DNA of 64,000 bases from Campylobacterota bacterium. Lineage in GTDB: Bacteria > Campylobacterota > Campylobacteria > Campylobacterales > Sulfurimonadaceae. Position numbers and translations under genes: made by a program. The notes beneath the pieces are model-generated. The model was given only the letters and a program-made list of their open reading frames with translations. It searched no databases and had not been told where the DNA came from. This document shows positions 53,254-62,218 of this stretch, piece by piece. The DNA is taken from contig JBFMGG010000007.1 in NCBI GenBank assembly GCA_040752835.1, forward strand, positions 186,001 through 250,000. The letters are read 5' to 3'. The stretch's first letter is position 1. Every line of letters begins with the position of its first letter.

Positions 53254-54933
53254 ATGATGAAACGAACCATTACCCTTTCCCTGCTGGCATCGGTCTCTTT
53301 GATGGCTGCCGCACCCACGACAGGAGACATCCTCCGCCAAGTGGAACAGCCGAAGCTTCCTGAGACACCCAAAGCGCTACCAAGTGTCGGAGCGGGGGAA
53401 TACAAAGCGCCGCTTGAAGCCAAAGACACGGTAAAAGTCTTTGTAAAATCGTTCAAATTCAGCGGAAACACCGTTTTCGGATCGGACGTTCTGGCTGAAC
53501 TGGTCAAACCCTACGAGGGGAAAGAACTGGGGATCAACGCTCTCAAAGAAGTCGCTTCGATCATCACCAAATACTACCGAGACCGGGGCTATTTCGTCGC
53601 CCGTGCCTACATCCCCGCGCAAAGCATGGAGAACGGCATCGTCGAGATTGCGATCATCGAAGGGACGTACGGATCGTTCGACATGAAAAACAGCTCTCTG
53701 GTCGATACCGCCGAAGTACAGGGATTCATGGACCATCTCAAGCAAGGTCAGATCGTCTCCACGATGAGCCTTGAGCGCCAGATGCTTCTCATCAACGATC
53801 TCTCGGGTGCGCAGGTGACCAACGCCGAAGTTTACCCGGGAGAGGCAGTCGGAACCAGCGACTTTCGCATCACCGTCTCCCCGACGCCCAAATACAACGG
53901 CTATGCCATAGTCGATAATTACGGAAGCCGCTACACCGGAGAGAACCGTCTGAGTGCGGGTGGTTACATCAACAGCCTCACCGGAATCGGCGATACCCTG
54001 AGTATAACCGGGCTCGTCTCCAACACCGCCGATCTCAAAAACATCCGCCTGGGGTACGATCGCCCGCTGGGATATTCGGGACTCAAAGGCGGGGTGAGCT
54101 TCAGCCTGACCGACTATACCCTCGATGAGATCGAGAACTACGACGCGTACGGACGGACCGACAGTTACAGCGCCTACGTCAGTTACCCGACAATCAAGAC
54201 CCGCGCCCACACGCAAACCCTCGAAGCGTCGTACGATCATAAAGAGATGAAAGACAGCAGCGGAACTCCCGGAGCCCTCGACGAAGCGAAAAAACAGCTC
54301 GACGCCCTGACGCTCAAGGCAAGCGATAAACGTAATACCTCGCTCGCCGGCCTTCCCGGAAGCCTGTATGCTTCGGCGGGATACACGATCGGCCATCTGG
54401 GACTTAAAAACGGTACGGCCATCACCAACGATGCGGGGCTCAATTCGGGAGGCAACTACACCAAACTGGCCCTGAACGCATTGCACAGCCAGTACCTCAG
54501 GGACGGAATGACCCTCCAGAGCACTTGCAAAGCCCAAAAAAGCTTCGGTAACAACCTCGATTCTTCCGAAGATCTCTCGGTAGGCGGAACCAACGGCGTT
54601 CGGGCTTACGAAGACAGCGAACTCAGCGGCGACCAGGGGTATGCGATCAGCCTCGATTTGATCTACGCTCTCCCGTCGCTGCGGCAGATCAGCCATAGCA
54701 CCAGCATCTTTTTGGACCATGCCAAAGTGTGGAAAAACGATACGACGTTTAACAGTGACGATAATATCCGCACGCTCAATGCCGTCGGGGTAGGGTATGC
54801 CATGAATTACGGCAATTTTGACCTTAAAGCAACCCTTGCGCACGGGTTCGGCGATGAACGCCGCCCCCAGAGCGAAGCGGAATTCCACACCAACTCCAAC
54901 AAATTCCTCCTGCAGGGAATGATGCGGTTCTAA
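53254..54933 (+). CDS. TpsB outer-membrane transporter (FhaC/ShlB type)
   Basis: This 559-residue partner exports the adhesin encoded just upstream. A signal peptide (TITLSLLASVSLMAAA) is followed by a POTRA domain of the ShlB type (about 60-135: FKFSGNTVFGSDVLAELVKPY, YYRDRGYFVARAYIPAQ). A 16-strand barrel ends in phenylalanine (GMMRF). The L6 loop motif, usually VRGY/F, reads VRAY in NGVRAYEDSELSGDQG. The frame has no disruption, in contrast to the tpsA start. A strong hairpin follows. Confidence 0.94.
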   Translation: MMKRTITLSLLASVSLMAAAPTTGDILRQVEQPKLPETPKALPSVGAGEYKAPLEAKDTVKVFVKSFKFSGNTVFGSDVLAELVKPYEGKELGINALKEVASIITKYYRDRGYFVARAYIPAQSMENGIVEIAIIEGTYGSFDMKNSSLVDTAEVQGFMDHLKQGQIVSTMSLERQMLLINDLSGAQVTNAEVYPGEAVGTSDFRITVSPTPKYNGYAIVDNYGSRYTGENRLSAGGYINSLTGIGDTLSITGLVSNTADLKNIRLGYDRPLGYSGLKGGVSFSLTDYTLDEIENYDAYGRTDSYSAYVSYPTIKTRAHTQTLEASYDHKEMKDSSGTPGALDEAKKQLDALTLKASDKRNTSLAGLPGSLYASAGYTIGHLGLKNGTAITNDAGLNSGGNYTKLALNALHSQYLRDGMTLQSTCKAQKSFGNNLDSSEDLSVGGTNGVRAYEDSELSGDQGYAISLDLIYALPSLRQISHSTSIFLDHAKVWKNDTTFNSDDNIRTLNAVGVGYAMNYGNFDLKATLAHGFGDERRPQSEAEFHTNSNKFLLQGMMRF

Positions 54934-54935
54934 TC

Positions 54936-54966
54936 CGGAGGGAAGAAGAAATTTTCTTCCCGTCCG
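54936..54966 (+). terminator. Hairpin terminator after tpsB
   Basis: GGGAAGAA, a six-base loop, TTCTTCCC forms an 8-bp stem extended by CGGA/TCCG with one bulge, just after the tpsB stop. It should isolate the pair from rpsA. Confidence 0.65.
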
Positions 54967-55057
54967 CCTCTCCTTGCCTCCTCCTTTTCACCCCCTTTGA
55001 TTTTTCCGTTTACGCGATATTTCATGCAAATAAAACCGAATCCAAGCATTTTTGCGC

Positions 55058-55063
55058 TATAAT
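55058..55063 (+). promoter_or_regulatory. -10 element (TATAAT) for rpsA
   Basis: TTTTTGCGCTATAATCAGCC lies 36 bases before the rpsA ATG. It gives rpsA its own promoter downstream of the two-partner secretion genes. Confidence 0.6.
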
Positions 55064-55093
55064 CAGCCAATTTTTAGTTACAAGGGATTAGGT

Positions 55094-56749
55094 ATGGCTT
55101 TCGATAACGAAGCGTTCGAAGAAGAAAATTTTGCCGAGATGTTAGAGGCGTCTTTCAAAGAGCAAGAGTCTACTCGCATCACCGAAGGTGAAATCGTAGA
55201 AATCCAGGAGGGTGACAACCGCGCGTTGGTAGGCGTCGGCGAAAAACTCGAAGGGATCATTTCACTCGACGAGATCCGCGATGCGAGCGGCAAACTTCTT
55301 TTCAACGTCGGCGACAAAATTACGGTAATGATTACGGGACACTACAACGAGCGTCCGAAAATCTCGTATAAAAAAGTGCTGGAGCAGGAGAAAACGCTTG
55401 CGTTTATCAATGCGCACAAAGACGATTTCGAATCGGTCATCGTCGATGCGGTCGTGACCAAGAAAAACAAAGGGGGATACCTCCTCGAAGCGGACGACGT
55501 CCACTTCTTCCTCCCCCGTTCGCTCGCGGCGTTCAAAGAGAGCGACAACGTGATCGGCAAAACGGTTAAGGCCCAGGTCGTCAAAATCGATCCGGCCGAA
55601 GCTTCGATCGTCGTTTCGCGCCGCAAGCTCTTCAACGACGAGCGCAAGCGGAAAAAAGAGGTGATCGACGCCCTGATGGAAGAGGGGAAAATCATCCAGG
55701 GGACCGTCAAAAAGATCACCAGCTACGGTATGTTCGTAGACGTCGGCGGGATCGACGGTCTCGTTCACTACAACGAAATCAGCTACAAAGGGCCGGTCAA
55801 CCCTTCCAAACTCTACAAAGAGGGGGATGAAGTAACGGTTAAAGCGATCGCGTACGATAAAGACAAACGCCATCTTTCACTCTCGATCAAAGCGGTTCAG
55901 CCCGATCCGTGGAAAGAGGTCGAAGAGGCTCTGGACGAGGGTGATACCATCACCGTTACCGTCAGCAACATCGAGCCTTACGGCGTATTCGTCGATCTTG
56001 GGAACGATATCGAAGGGTTCTTGCACATCTCCGAAATCACGTGGGACAAAAACATCAAGCACCCCAAAGATTACCTCACTGTCGGACAGGAAATCGACGT
56101 CGAAGTGATCGAAATCAATTCGAAAACGCATAAACTGCGCGTTTCGTACAAACGCCTTCAGCCCAAACCGTTCGAAGAGTTCATGAAAAAATGCAAAGAG
56201 GGCGACGTCGTCAAAGGGACGGTCACTTCTCTGACCGATTTCGGCGCATTCGTCAAAGTGGGCGGCGTCGAAGGGCTCCTGCACAACCAGGATCTCTCAT
56301 GGGACAAAAACGTCAAATGCAAAGAGACGCTCAAAGTGGGTGACGAAATCGAGGTGAAAATCGCGAAAATCAACGCCGAAGACGAAAAAATCTCATTGAA
56401 CCGCAAATCGCTCGAAGAGAGCCCGATCGATCAGTTCGCGGCAAACCATAAAATGAACGACGTCGTCAAAGCGACCGTACGCGACGTCAAAGATTTCGGC
56501 GTCTTCGTATCGCTCGAAGGGGGAGTCGACGCCCTGATCCGTAACGAAGACCTTTACCCCCTCGTCGCCGAAGAACTTCAGATCGGTCAGACGATCGAAG
56601 CGGCCATTCTCGTGATCGACGCCAAACGTGACCGTATCCGCCTCTCGGTCAAAAAGCTCGAGCGGATCAAAGATCAGGAAATGCTCAACGAAATCAACGA
56701 CGATGAGTCGAACAGCCTGGGCGACCTGATCAAAGACCAACTGAAATAA
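55094..56749 (+). CDS. rpsA: 30S ribosomal protein S1
   Basis: S1 binds mRNA and helps start translation. The ATG at 55094, behind AAGGGATTAGG, gives about 551 residues with six S1/OB repeats. The repeats show the usual core, for example GTVKKITSYGMFVDVGGIDGLVHYNEISY, GVFVDLGNDIEGFLHISEI and GTVTSLTDFGAFVKVGGVEGLLHNQDLSW. Acidic residues dominate the N-terminal arm that docks on the ribosome. The next gene begins five bases after the stop. Confidence 0.98.
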   Translation: MAFDNEAFEEENFAEMLEASFKEQESTRITEGEIVEIQEGDNRALVGVGEKLEGIISLDEIRDASGKLLFNVGDKITVMITGHYNERPKISYKKVLEQEKTLAFINAHKDDFESVIVDAVVTKKNKGGYLLEADDVHFFLPRSLAAFKESDNVIGKTVKAQVVKIDPAEASIVVSRRKLFNDERKRKKEVIDALMEEGKIIQGTVKKITSYGMFVDVGGIDGLVHYNEISYKGPVNPSKLYKEGDEVTVKAIAYDKDKRHLSLSIKAVQPDPWKEVEEALDEGDTITVTVSNIEPYGVFVDLGNDIEGFLHISEITWDKNIKHPKDYLTVGQEIDVEVIEINSKTHKLRVSYKRLQPKPFEEFMKKCKEGDVVKGTVTSLTDFGAFVKVGGVEGLLHNQDLSWDKNVKCKETLKVGDEIEVKIAKINAEDEKISLNRKSLEESPIDQFAANHKMNDVVKATVRDVKDFGVFVSLEGGVDALIRNEDLYPLVAEELQIGQTIEAAILVIDAKRDRIRLSVKKLERIKDQEMLNEINDDESNSLGDLIKDQLK

Positions 56750-56754
56750 GACCG

Positions 56755-57237
56755 ATGCGACGGGTTGCCTACTGGCTGTTTCCTCTCATAGCAGCAGCGG
56801 TAGCCGCGTTCATCGTCATTTTCATGATCCAGATCAATCCCTCCGTTCCCCTTTCGGAACGTTTTTCGGGGGGCGGCGAAGAGACCTCCTCTTCCGCCGC
56901 TTCTGCCGAAGAAGAGAGCTGGCTGGAGCGTTTCTCCCGAAGCGAAGAAAAAGACTACCACTATCCCGTCAACGAGGTCCACATGGTTCTCGATGCGGGT
57001 GAGCATCCCGAAGTGCCGGCGTACCGGATGACGGTGCCGCTGAAAGACTCGTACGAACTTTTTTGCGTGAAACAGGAGCTTTACAACAAAGCGCTTCCGT
57101 ATTTTCTGCAAAAAGAGGGTGACGCGATGACCCTCCTGGTCGATTCGAACGATGAGAAAACACTCGCATCTCTTGTAACAAAACTAAAAACCTACCAAAT
57201 CACGGCGACGCTGTCGCCTTATACAGAGGAAAAGTAA
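56755..57237 (+). CDS. Membrane-anchored protein of 160 residues, unknown
   Basis: One N-terminal membrane helix at about 5-26 is followed by a Ser/Glu-rich linker (about 38-68) and a small C-terminal domain (about 75-155) that ends in an alternating strand-helix pattern (DAMTLLVDSNDEKTLASLVTKLKTYQITATLSPY). The fold could be a SPOR- or ferredoxin-like domain in the periplasm. It lies between rpsA and serA and overlaps serA by one base. From memory, an uncharacterised gene also sits between these two in Helicobacter, so the position may be conserved. The function is unknown. Confidence 0.75.
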   Translation: MRRVAYWLFPLIAAAVAAFIVIFMIQINPSVPLSERFSGGGEETSSSAASAEEESWLERFSRSEEKDYHYPVNEVHMVLDAGEHPEVPAYRMTVPLKDSYELFCVKQELYNKALPYFLQKEGDAMTLLVDSNDEKTLASLVTKLKTYQITATLSPYTEEK

Positions 57238-58826
57238 TGGAAAAATATAAAATTGTCGTATGTGACCATATCCATGAAGAGGGGCTGAACATTCTGCGCC
57301 GCGACGACCAGATCGAGATGGTTTTCGCCGCCGATATGGATAAAACGGCCCTTCTGGACGTCATCAAAGATGCGGATGTGGCCATTACCCGCAGTTCTAC
57401 CGACGTAGACGACAAATTTATCAATGCCGTCAAAGGCAAACTCAAAGCGGTCGTACGTGCCGGTGTCGGTGTCGACAACGTCGATATCCCCGGATGTTCG
57501 AAAGAGGGGATCATCGTCATGAACGTCCCGACGGCCAACACGATCGCGGCGGTCGAGCTGACGATGACCCACATGCTCTCATGCATGCGGATGTTCCCGT
57601 ATTCCCACGACCACCTCAAAAACCAGCGCGTCTGGAAACGGGAAAAATGGTACGGTTACGAGCTCAAAGGGAAAAAACTGGGGATTATCGGTTTCGGTAA
57701 CATCGGAAGCCGCGTGGGTATCCGCTCCAAAGCGTTCGAGATGGACGTCATCGCGTACGACCCTTACATCCATCCTTCCAAAGCGACCGATGTCGGCGTC
57801 AAATACACGACCAATTTCGAGGATATCCTTGCCTGCGACATCATCACGATCCATACCCCCAAAAATAAAGAGACGGTCGGCATGATCGGTGCGGATGAAA
57901 TCGCCAAAATGAAAGACGGCGTCGTCCTCATCAACTGCGCGCGCGGCGGGCTCTACGACGAAGACGCCCTCTATGACGGCCTCAAATCGGGCAAAATCCG
58001 TTTCGCGGGTATCGACGTGTTCAACAAAGAACCGGCAACCGACCATAAATTGCTCGACCTGGATAACGTCACCGTCTCTCCGCACCTGGGGGCTAATACA
58101 TTCGAATCCCAGTACAACATTGCGGTCGAAGCGGCACAGCAGGCGATCGAAGCGGCCAAAGGGATCGCGTATCCCCACGCCCTGAACCTCCCGATTGATG
58201 AGACGAAGATCCCTCCGTTCGTCAAACCGTTCCTCGAAATGGTACAAAAAATCGGGTTCCTCAGCGCCCAGATCAACAAAGCCCCCATCGTATCGATCAA
58301 GGTGAGCGGCCGCGGCGAGATCGCCGAATACGGTTCATCACTGGCGACCTTTGCAACGGTCGGTGCGCTGGCAGATATGTCAGGGGAGACGATCAACTAT
58401 GTCAACGCCGATTTCGTTGCCAAAGAGCGCGGGATCAAAGTCGAGTCCGAATCGCTTCCGGCGAGCACCGTCTATAAAAATCTCGTCACGGTGAAACTGA
58501 CGACGGACAAAGACGTCATCGAGATCAGCGCGACGATGTTCGGCGACGACGTACAGCGTATCGTCGACATCAACGGCTTCGGCGTCGACGTCGAACCGAC
58601 GGGGAATCTGATCCTCTTCAAAAACACCGACGTCCCCGGCGTCATTGGCCAAGTTGGGACCCTGCTGGGCGCCCACAACGTCAACATCGCCGACTTCCGC
58701 CTCGGGCGCAACAAAAGCGGCGAAGCGCTCGCCGTCATCATCGTCGATTCGGCCGTCAGCGACAAAACCCTCAAAGAGCTCGCAGCGCTCAACGCCTGCA
58801 TCAGCGTCAGCTACGCACGCATCTGA
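57237..58826 (+). CDS. serA: D-3-phosphoglycerate dehydrogenase
   Basis: SerA oxidises 3-phosphoglycerate in the first step of serine synthesis. The 529-residue long form has the substrate and NAD domains (GIIGFGNIGSRVGIRSKAF with the nucleotide loop near 146; NCARGGLYDEDALYDGL near 228; catalytic HLGANT near 280). An intervening ASB domain is followed by a C-terminal ACT domain (about 452-529) for feedback by serine. Its first base is shared with the stop of the upstream gene. Confidence 0.97.
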   Translation: MEKYKIVVCDHIHEEGLNILRRDDQIEMVFAADMDKTALLDVIKDADVAITRSSTDVDDKFINAVKGKLKAVVRAGVGVDNVDIPGCSKEGIIVMNVPTANTIAAVELTMTHMLSCMRMFPYSHDHLKNQRVWKREKWYGYELKGKKLGIIGFGNIGSRVGIRSKAFEMDVIAYDPYIHPSKATDVGVKYTTNFEDILACDIITIHTPKNKETVGMIGADEIAKMKDGVVLINCARGGLYDEDALYDGLKSGKIRFAGIDVFNKEPATDHKLLDLDNVTVSPHLGANTFESQYNIAVEAAQQAIEAAKGIAYPHALNLPIDETKIPPFVKPFLEMVQKIGFLSAQINKAPIVSIKVSGRGEIAEYGSSLATFATVGALADMSGETINYVNADFVAKERGIKVESESLPASTVYKNLVTVKLTTDKDVIEISATMFGDDVQRIVDINGFGVDVEPTGNLILFKNTDVPGVIGQVGTLLGAHNVNIADFRLGRNKSGEALAVIIVDSAVSDKTLKELAALNACISVSYARI

Positions 58827-58910
58827 TCTTCCCCTCCCGGGGGAGAGCCTTTTCCTCAGCGATTTTTCGATTCTTTTTCCGCTCATAGCCTCGTTTTAGT
58901 CCCTCTGAGT

Positions 58911-58916
58911 TATAAT
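58911..58916 (+). promoter_or_regulatory. -10 element (TATAAT) for the mutS gene
   Basis: TCTGAGTTATAATAAAATAC lies 31 bases before the mutS ATG in an AT-rich gap of 120 bases; the ribosome-binding site is TGTGGAG. Confidence 0.6.
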
Positions 58917-58946
58917 AAAATACTTTTAAAATCGTGTGGAGTTTGA

Positions 58947-61898
58947 ATGAGTACGGAAGAGATCGGGGCGATACTAAACGATAAAAAAAAGCTCCTCTCC
59001 GAAATCTATTTCGACCTTCAGGCGGCGTGTGAAGCCAAATACGGTCCCGATACCCTCGTCATTATCGAAGTGGGATCGTTTTTTGAAGTCTACGAGGTCA
59101 ACAACGAGGAGATGAAGATCGGCAAGGCCAAAGAGGTCGCCGAGTTCCTCAACATCCAGCTCACCCGCAAAAACAAGACGATCCTCGAAAACAGCATCCA
59201 GAACCCGCTGCTGGCGGGGGTGCCTACGGTCTCGATCGAACGCTATCTTGCGCGGCTGGTGCAGTCGAAAAAATACACGATCGTCCTTGTGCGCCAGCAG
59301 GGCGAACCGCCGCATATCCGCCGCTATATCTCCAACATCATCTCTCCGGGTACGAACTTCGATTACATCGCCGAAGCGAGCGAAAACTACATCGCCTCGC
59401 TCCTGATCGATCAAAACCACGGCGTCTATTCGGTCGGGTACGCCGCGATCGACGTCGGGACGGGAAAAACCCTCATCAACGAGATACACGGCACCCGCGA
59501 AGACAAAACATATGCCTTGGACGAAGTGTTTACCCTCCTGCAAAGCTACCAGACCTCCGAAGTCGTCGTGACGTATTGCGACGATGCGATCGACGCCGAG
59601 GAGGTGTCACGCTATCTGGAGATCAATGCGCATCACCGCGCGAGCCTCAATGACAAACGGCTTCGGGTCGATTACCAGAACGAGCTCTTCGGACGTATCT
59701 ACCAGATCCGCTCCCTGCTCAGCCCCATCGAGTATCTGGACCTGGAGCGTTTCCCGTACGCCTCCGAATCGCTGGGGGTGCTGATCAACGTGATTATCGA
59801 TCACGATCACGCGATCATCGAAAAGATGAACCGTCCGACCTTTCTGGGAACGTCGCGCTACATGTATCTGGGGAACAACGCGGCCGAACAGCTGGGGATC
59901 ATTTCGCGTGACGCGGACGAGATGACGCTGCTCAAACTGATCGACAAGACCTCTACGGCGATGGGAAAACGGCTGCTGCGCGAGCGGTTACTCAATCCGA
60001 TCTGCGATCCGAAGCTCCTTGAAGAACGCTACGACCTGATCGAAAAAATGCAGCGCCATATCGCGCCGCTGGAGACAAAGCTCAAAGAGGTGTACGATCT
60101 TGAGCGGATACTGCGGCGGCTGAAGCTGGGAAAACTCCATCCCTACGAGCTGGCCTATTTTCATGCGTCGCTCACTGCGGCGGAGGCGTTGTTCGACGAG
60201 GCGAAAAAACTAGGCATCGCGTATGACAAATCAAGCGCTCAGGAGTGCGTACAGTGCGGCATCGAACTGCGCCGTGTCTTTGCCATCGAAACGTGTGCGA
60301 AGTTTCGGCGCGATCAGGTTGACGAGAACCTCTTCAACGAAGGGATCGATCCCGCCATCGATGCCCTCGAAGCGCTGCAGCGTGCCAACGAGGCAAAACT
60401 GCACGGCATCATCGAGCACATCGGTACTTTTTTCGAAGGAGAAGGGGGGCCGTATGCTTCCGTCGGATGGCTCGAGAGCGAGGGGTATCATCTGCTGATG
60501 ACGCGCAACCGCTACGTGAGTGTGGAGGAGCAGCTCTATAACAGTTTTTTCACGCTGGAAGGGGAACACTACTTTTTCCGCGATTTTCAGGTTCGCAAGC
60601 TCAAAACGTCGGTGAAGCTCTCTTCGGCGCTGCTGGACGAACTCTCGATCGAGAACGCGGGAGCCAAATCGCGGATGCTCGCACAGGTACGCGAGCGCTA
60701 CACCGAACAGCTGGAGCAGATCGAGCGGCGTTTTTCGCACGCGATAGAGCATCTGATCGGGTTTTTGGCGGTGCTGGACGTTGCTCTCAGCAGTGCGAAA
60801 TGTGCCGCGCAGTACCGCTACGTCCGCCCCGAAATCGTCACCGATGGCAAAGAGGCCTTCATCGAGGCGGTGGGGCTGCGTCATCCTCTGATCGAATCGC
60901 GCGAGGAGAACGGGATATTCGTCCCCAACGACCTCTTTTTGGGCAAAGCGGGGAGCCAGTATTTCGATGAGCACACGACCATCGAGGCCAGCGGAGGCGA
61001 GGACGTCAAAGGGGTGTTGCTCTATGGGATCAACTCCAGCGGGAAGTCTTCGCTGATGAAAAGCATCGGCCTGGCCGTCGTGATGGCGCAGGCGGGGTTC
61101 TTCGTCCCGTGTGCGCAGCTGCGGTTCGCTCCCGTCGACAAGCTCCTCACCCGTATCGTCTCCAAAGACAACCTCTACAAAGGGCTCTCGACGTTTGCGG
61201 TGGAGATGCTGGAGTTGCGCAACATCTTCAACCGTGCGACCCCCAATACCCTGATCCTCGGCGATGAGATCAGCCACGGCACCGAAACCGAATCGGCGCT
61301 GGCCATCGTCGCCAGCGCGATCCTCAAACTCCGCGAGATCGGGAGCCTCTTCATCTTCGCAACGCATCTGCACCAGCTCTCAAGCTTGAACGAGATCCAG
61401 AAGGCCAAGGGGATCGTACTGCTGCACCTGGGGGTCTATTACGATGAAGCGGCCGACCGTCTCGTCTATGACCGCAAGCTCAAAAGCGGGAGCGGTTCGA
61501 CGCTGTACGGTCTGGAGTTCGCCAAATCGCTTCATATGGACGAGACTTTCCTGAAAAAAGCGTACGAAATCCGCGGCCGGATCACCGACAAGACCCACGA
61601 GGCCTCGATGCTCAAACGGGAGAAAAAGAGCCGCTACAATACGAAGCTCTACCTCACCAAATGCGCATTGTGCGACGAGGCGGTTGACGAGGTACACCAT
61701 ATCATTCCGCAGGCGAACGCCGACGACGGCGGCGGGGTGGGGCATTTTGGCGTTAACCATCGCTACAACCTGATCCCGCTGTGTGCCAAGCATCACCGCC
61801 TCGTGCATGAGGGGAAAATCGCCGTTCACGGGTTTGTCATGAGCGAGGAGGGGCTGCGCCTGAGCTACAGCGAAAACACGTTAAAGGATGATCTATGA
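58947..61898 (+). CDS. mutS: MutS7-type mismatch repair protein with C-terminal HNH nuclease domain
   Basis: This 983-residue MutS homologue keeps the mismatch-reading motif ([12 protein letters not shown]-x-E type) in domain I, the lever and clamp regions, and a full ATPase with Walker [10 protein letters not shown] near 694-702 and [10 protein letters not shown] near 774-783. After the ATPase it adds an HNH domain: Cys906/Cys909 (CALC), His917-His918 (HHII), an Asn/His-rich middle, and Cys946 with HHRLVH. This architecture is that of MutS7, described for Campylobacterota, octocoral mitochondria and giant viruses, where recognition and cutting are thought to be in one chain. No mutL is nearby. 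Confidence 0.93.
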   Translation: MSTEEIGAILNDKKKLLSEIYFDLQAACEAKYGPDTLVIIEVGSFFEVYEVNNEEMKIGKAKEVAEFLNIQLTRKNKTILENSIQNPLLAGVPTVSIERYLARLVQSKKYTIVLVRQQGEPPHIRRYISNIISPGTNFDYIAEASENYIASLLIDQNHGVYSVGYAAIDVGTGKTLINEIHGTREDKTYALDEVFTLLQSYQTSEVVVTYCDDAIDAEEVSRYLEINAHHRASLNDKRLRVDYQNELFGRIYQIRSLLSPIEYLDLERFPYASESLGVLINVIIDHDHAIIEKMNRPTFLGTSRYMYLGNNAAEQLGIISRDADEMTLLKLIDKTSTAMGKRLLRERLLNPICDPKLLEERYDLIEKMQRHIAPLETKLKEVYDLERILRRLKLGKLHPYELAYFHASLTAAEALFDEAKKLGIAYDKSSAQECVQCGIELRRVFAIETCAKFRRDQVDENLFNEGIDPAIDALEALQRANEAKLHGIIEHIGTFFEGEGGPYASVGWLESEGYHLLMTRNRYVSVEEQLYNSFFTLEGEHYFFRDFQVRKLKTSVKLSSALLDELSIENAGAKSRMLAQVRERYTEQLEQIERRFSHAIEHLIGFLAVLDVALSSAKCAAQYRYVRPEIVTDGKEAFIEAVGLRHPLIESREENGIFVPNDLFLGKAGSQYFDEHTTIEASGGEDVKGVLLYGINSSGKSSLMKSIGLAVVMAQAGFFVPCAQLRFAPVDKLLTRIVSKDNLYKGLSTFAVEMLELRNIFNRATPNTLILGDEISHGTETESALAIVASAILKLREIGSLFIFATHLHQLSSLNEIQKAKGIVLLHLGVYYDEAADRLVYDRKLKSGSGSTLYGLEFAKSLHMDETFLKKAYEIRGRITDKTHEASMLKREKKSRYNTKLYLTKCALCDEAVDEVHHIIPQANADDGGGVGHFGVNHRYNLIPLCAKHHRLVHEGKIAVHGFVMSEEGLRLSYSENTLKDDL

Positions 61899-62218
61899 GC
61901 GTATTACTCGAATTCGCGATGTTTCCCACGAGCGACGAATGCCGCAAAGGTGCTTCGGTGTCCCATCAGGTGGCCAGGATTATCGATATGATCGACCGCT
62001 CCGGGCTGGCGTATCAGCTCACGCCGATGGGGACGATCGTCGAGTGCGCGAGCGTCAAAGAGGCGCTGGGAATCGTCGAAAAGGCGTACGAACGGCTCGA
62101 GGAGTGCGAGAGGGTTTATTCGACGATCAAGCTCGATATCCGCAAGGGGGAGCTCGGACGGCTGAAGGGGAAAATCGCATCGGTCGAAGAGAAGATCGGC
62201 CGCGAGGTGCGGCACTGA
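61895..62218 (+). CDS. MTH1187-family thiamine-binding-like protein
   Basis: This 107-residue protein has the MTH1187/YkoF-like ferredoxin fold ([12 protein letters not shown] start, [33 protein letters not shown]). Members bind thiamine or related ligands, but many have no proven role. The C-terminal part is an added basic helix ([19 protein letters not shown]). The ATG overlaps the mutS stop, so it is co-translated with MutS. A link to repair is not implied by sequence. Confidence 0.85.
   Translation: MSVLLEFAMFPTSDECRKGASVSHQVARIIDMIDRSGLAYQLTPMGTIVECASVKEALGIVEKAYERLEECERVYSTIKLDIRKGELGRLKGKIASVEEKIGREVRH

Noticed and set aside
58829-58856. CTCCCGGGGGAG stretch after serA as a terminator
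   Set aside because: The stem would have almost no loop and the following T-run is short. It may contribute, but support is too weak.
60231-61373. A 380-codon minus-strand frame opposite the ATPase part of mutS
   Set aside because: The MutS ATPase motifs are on the plus strand; the antisense frame is rich in Arg, Asp and Phe with no motif.
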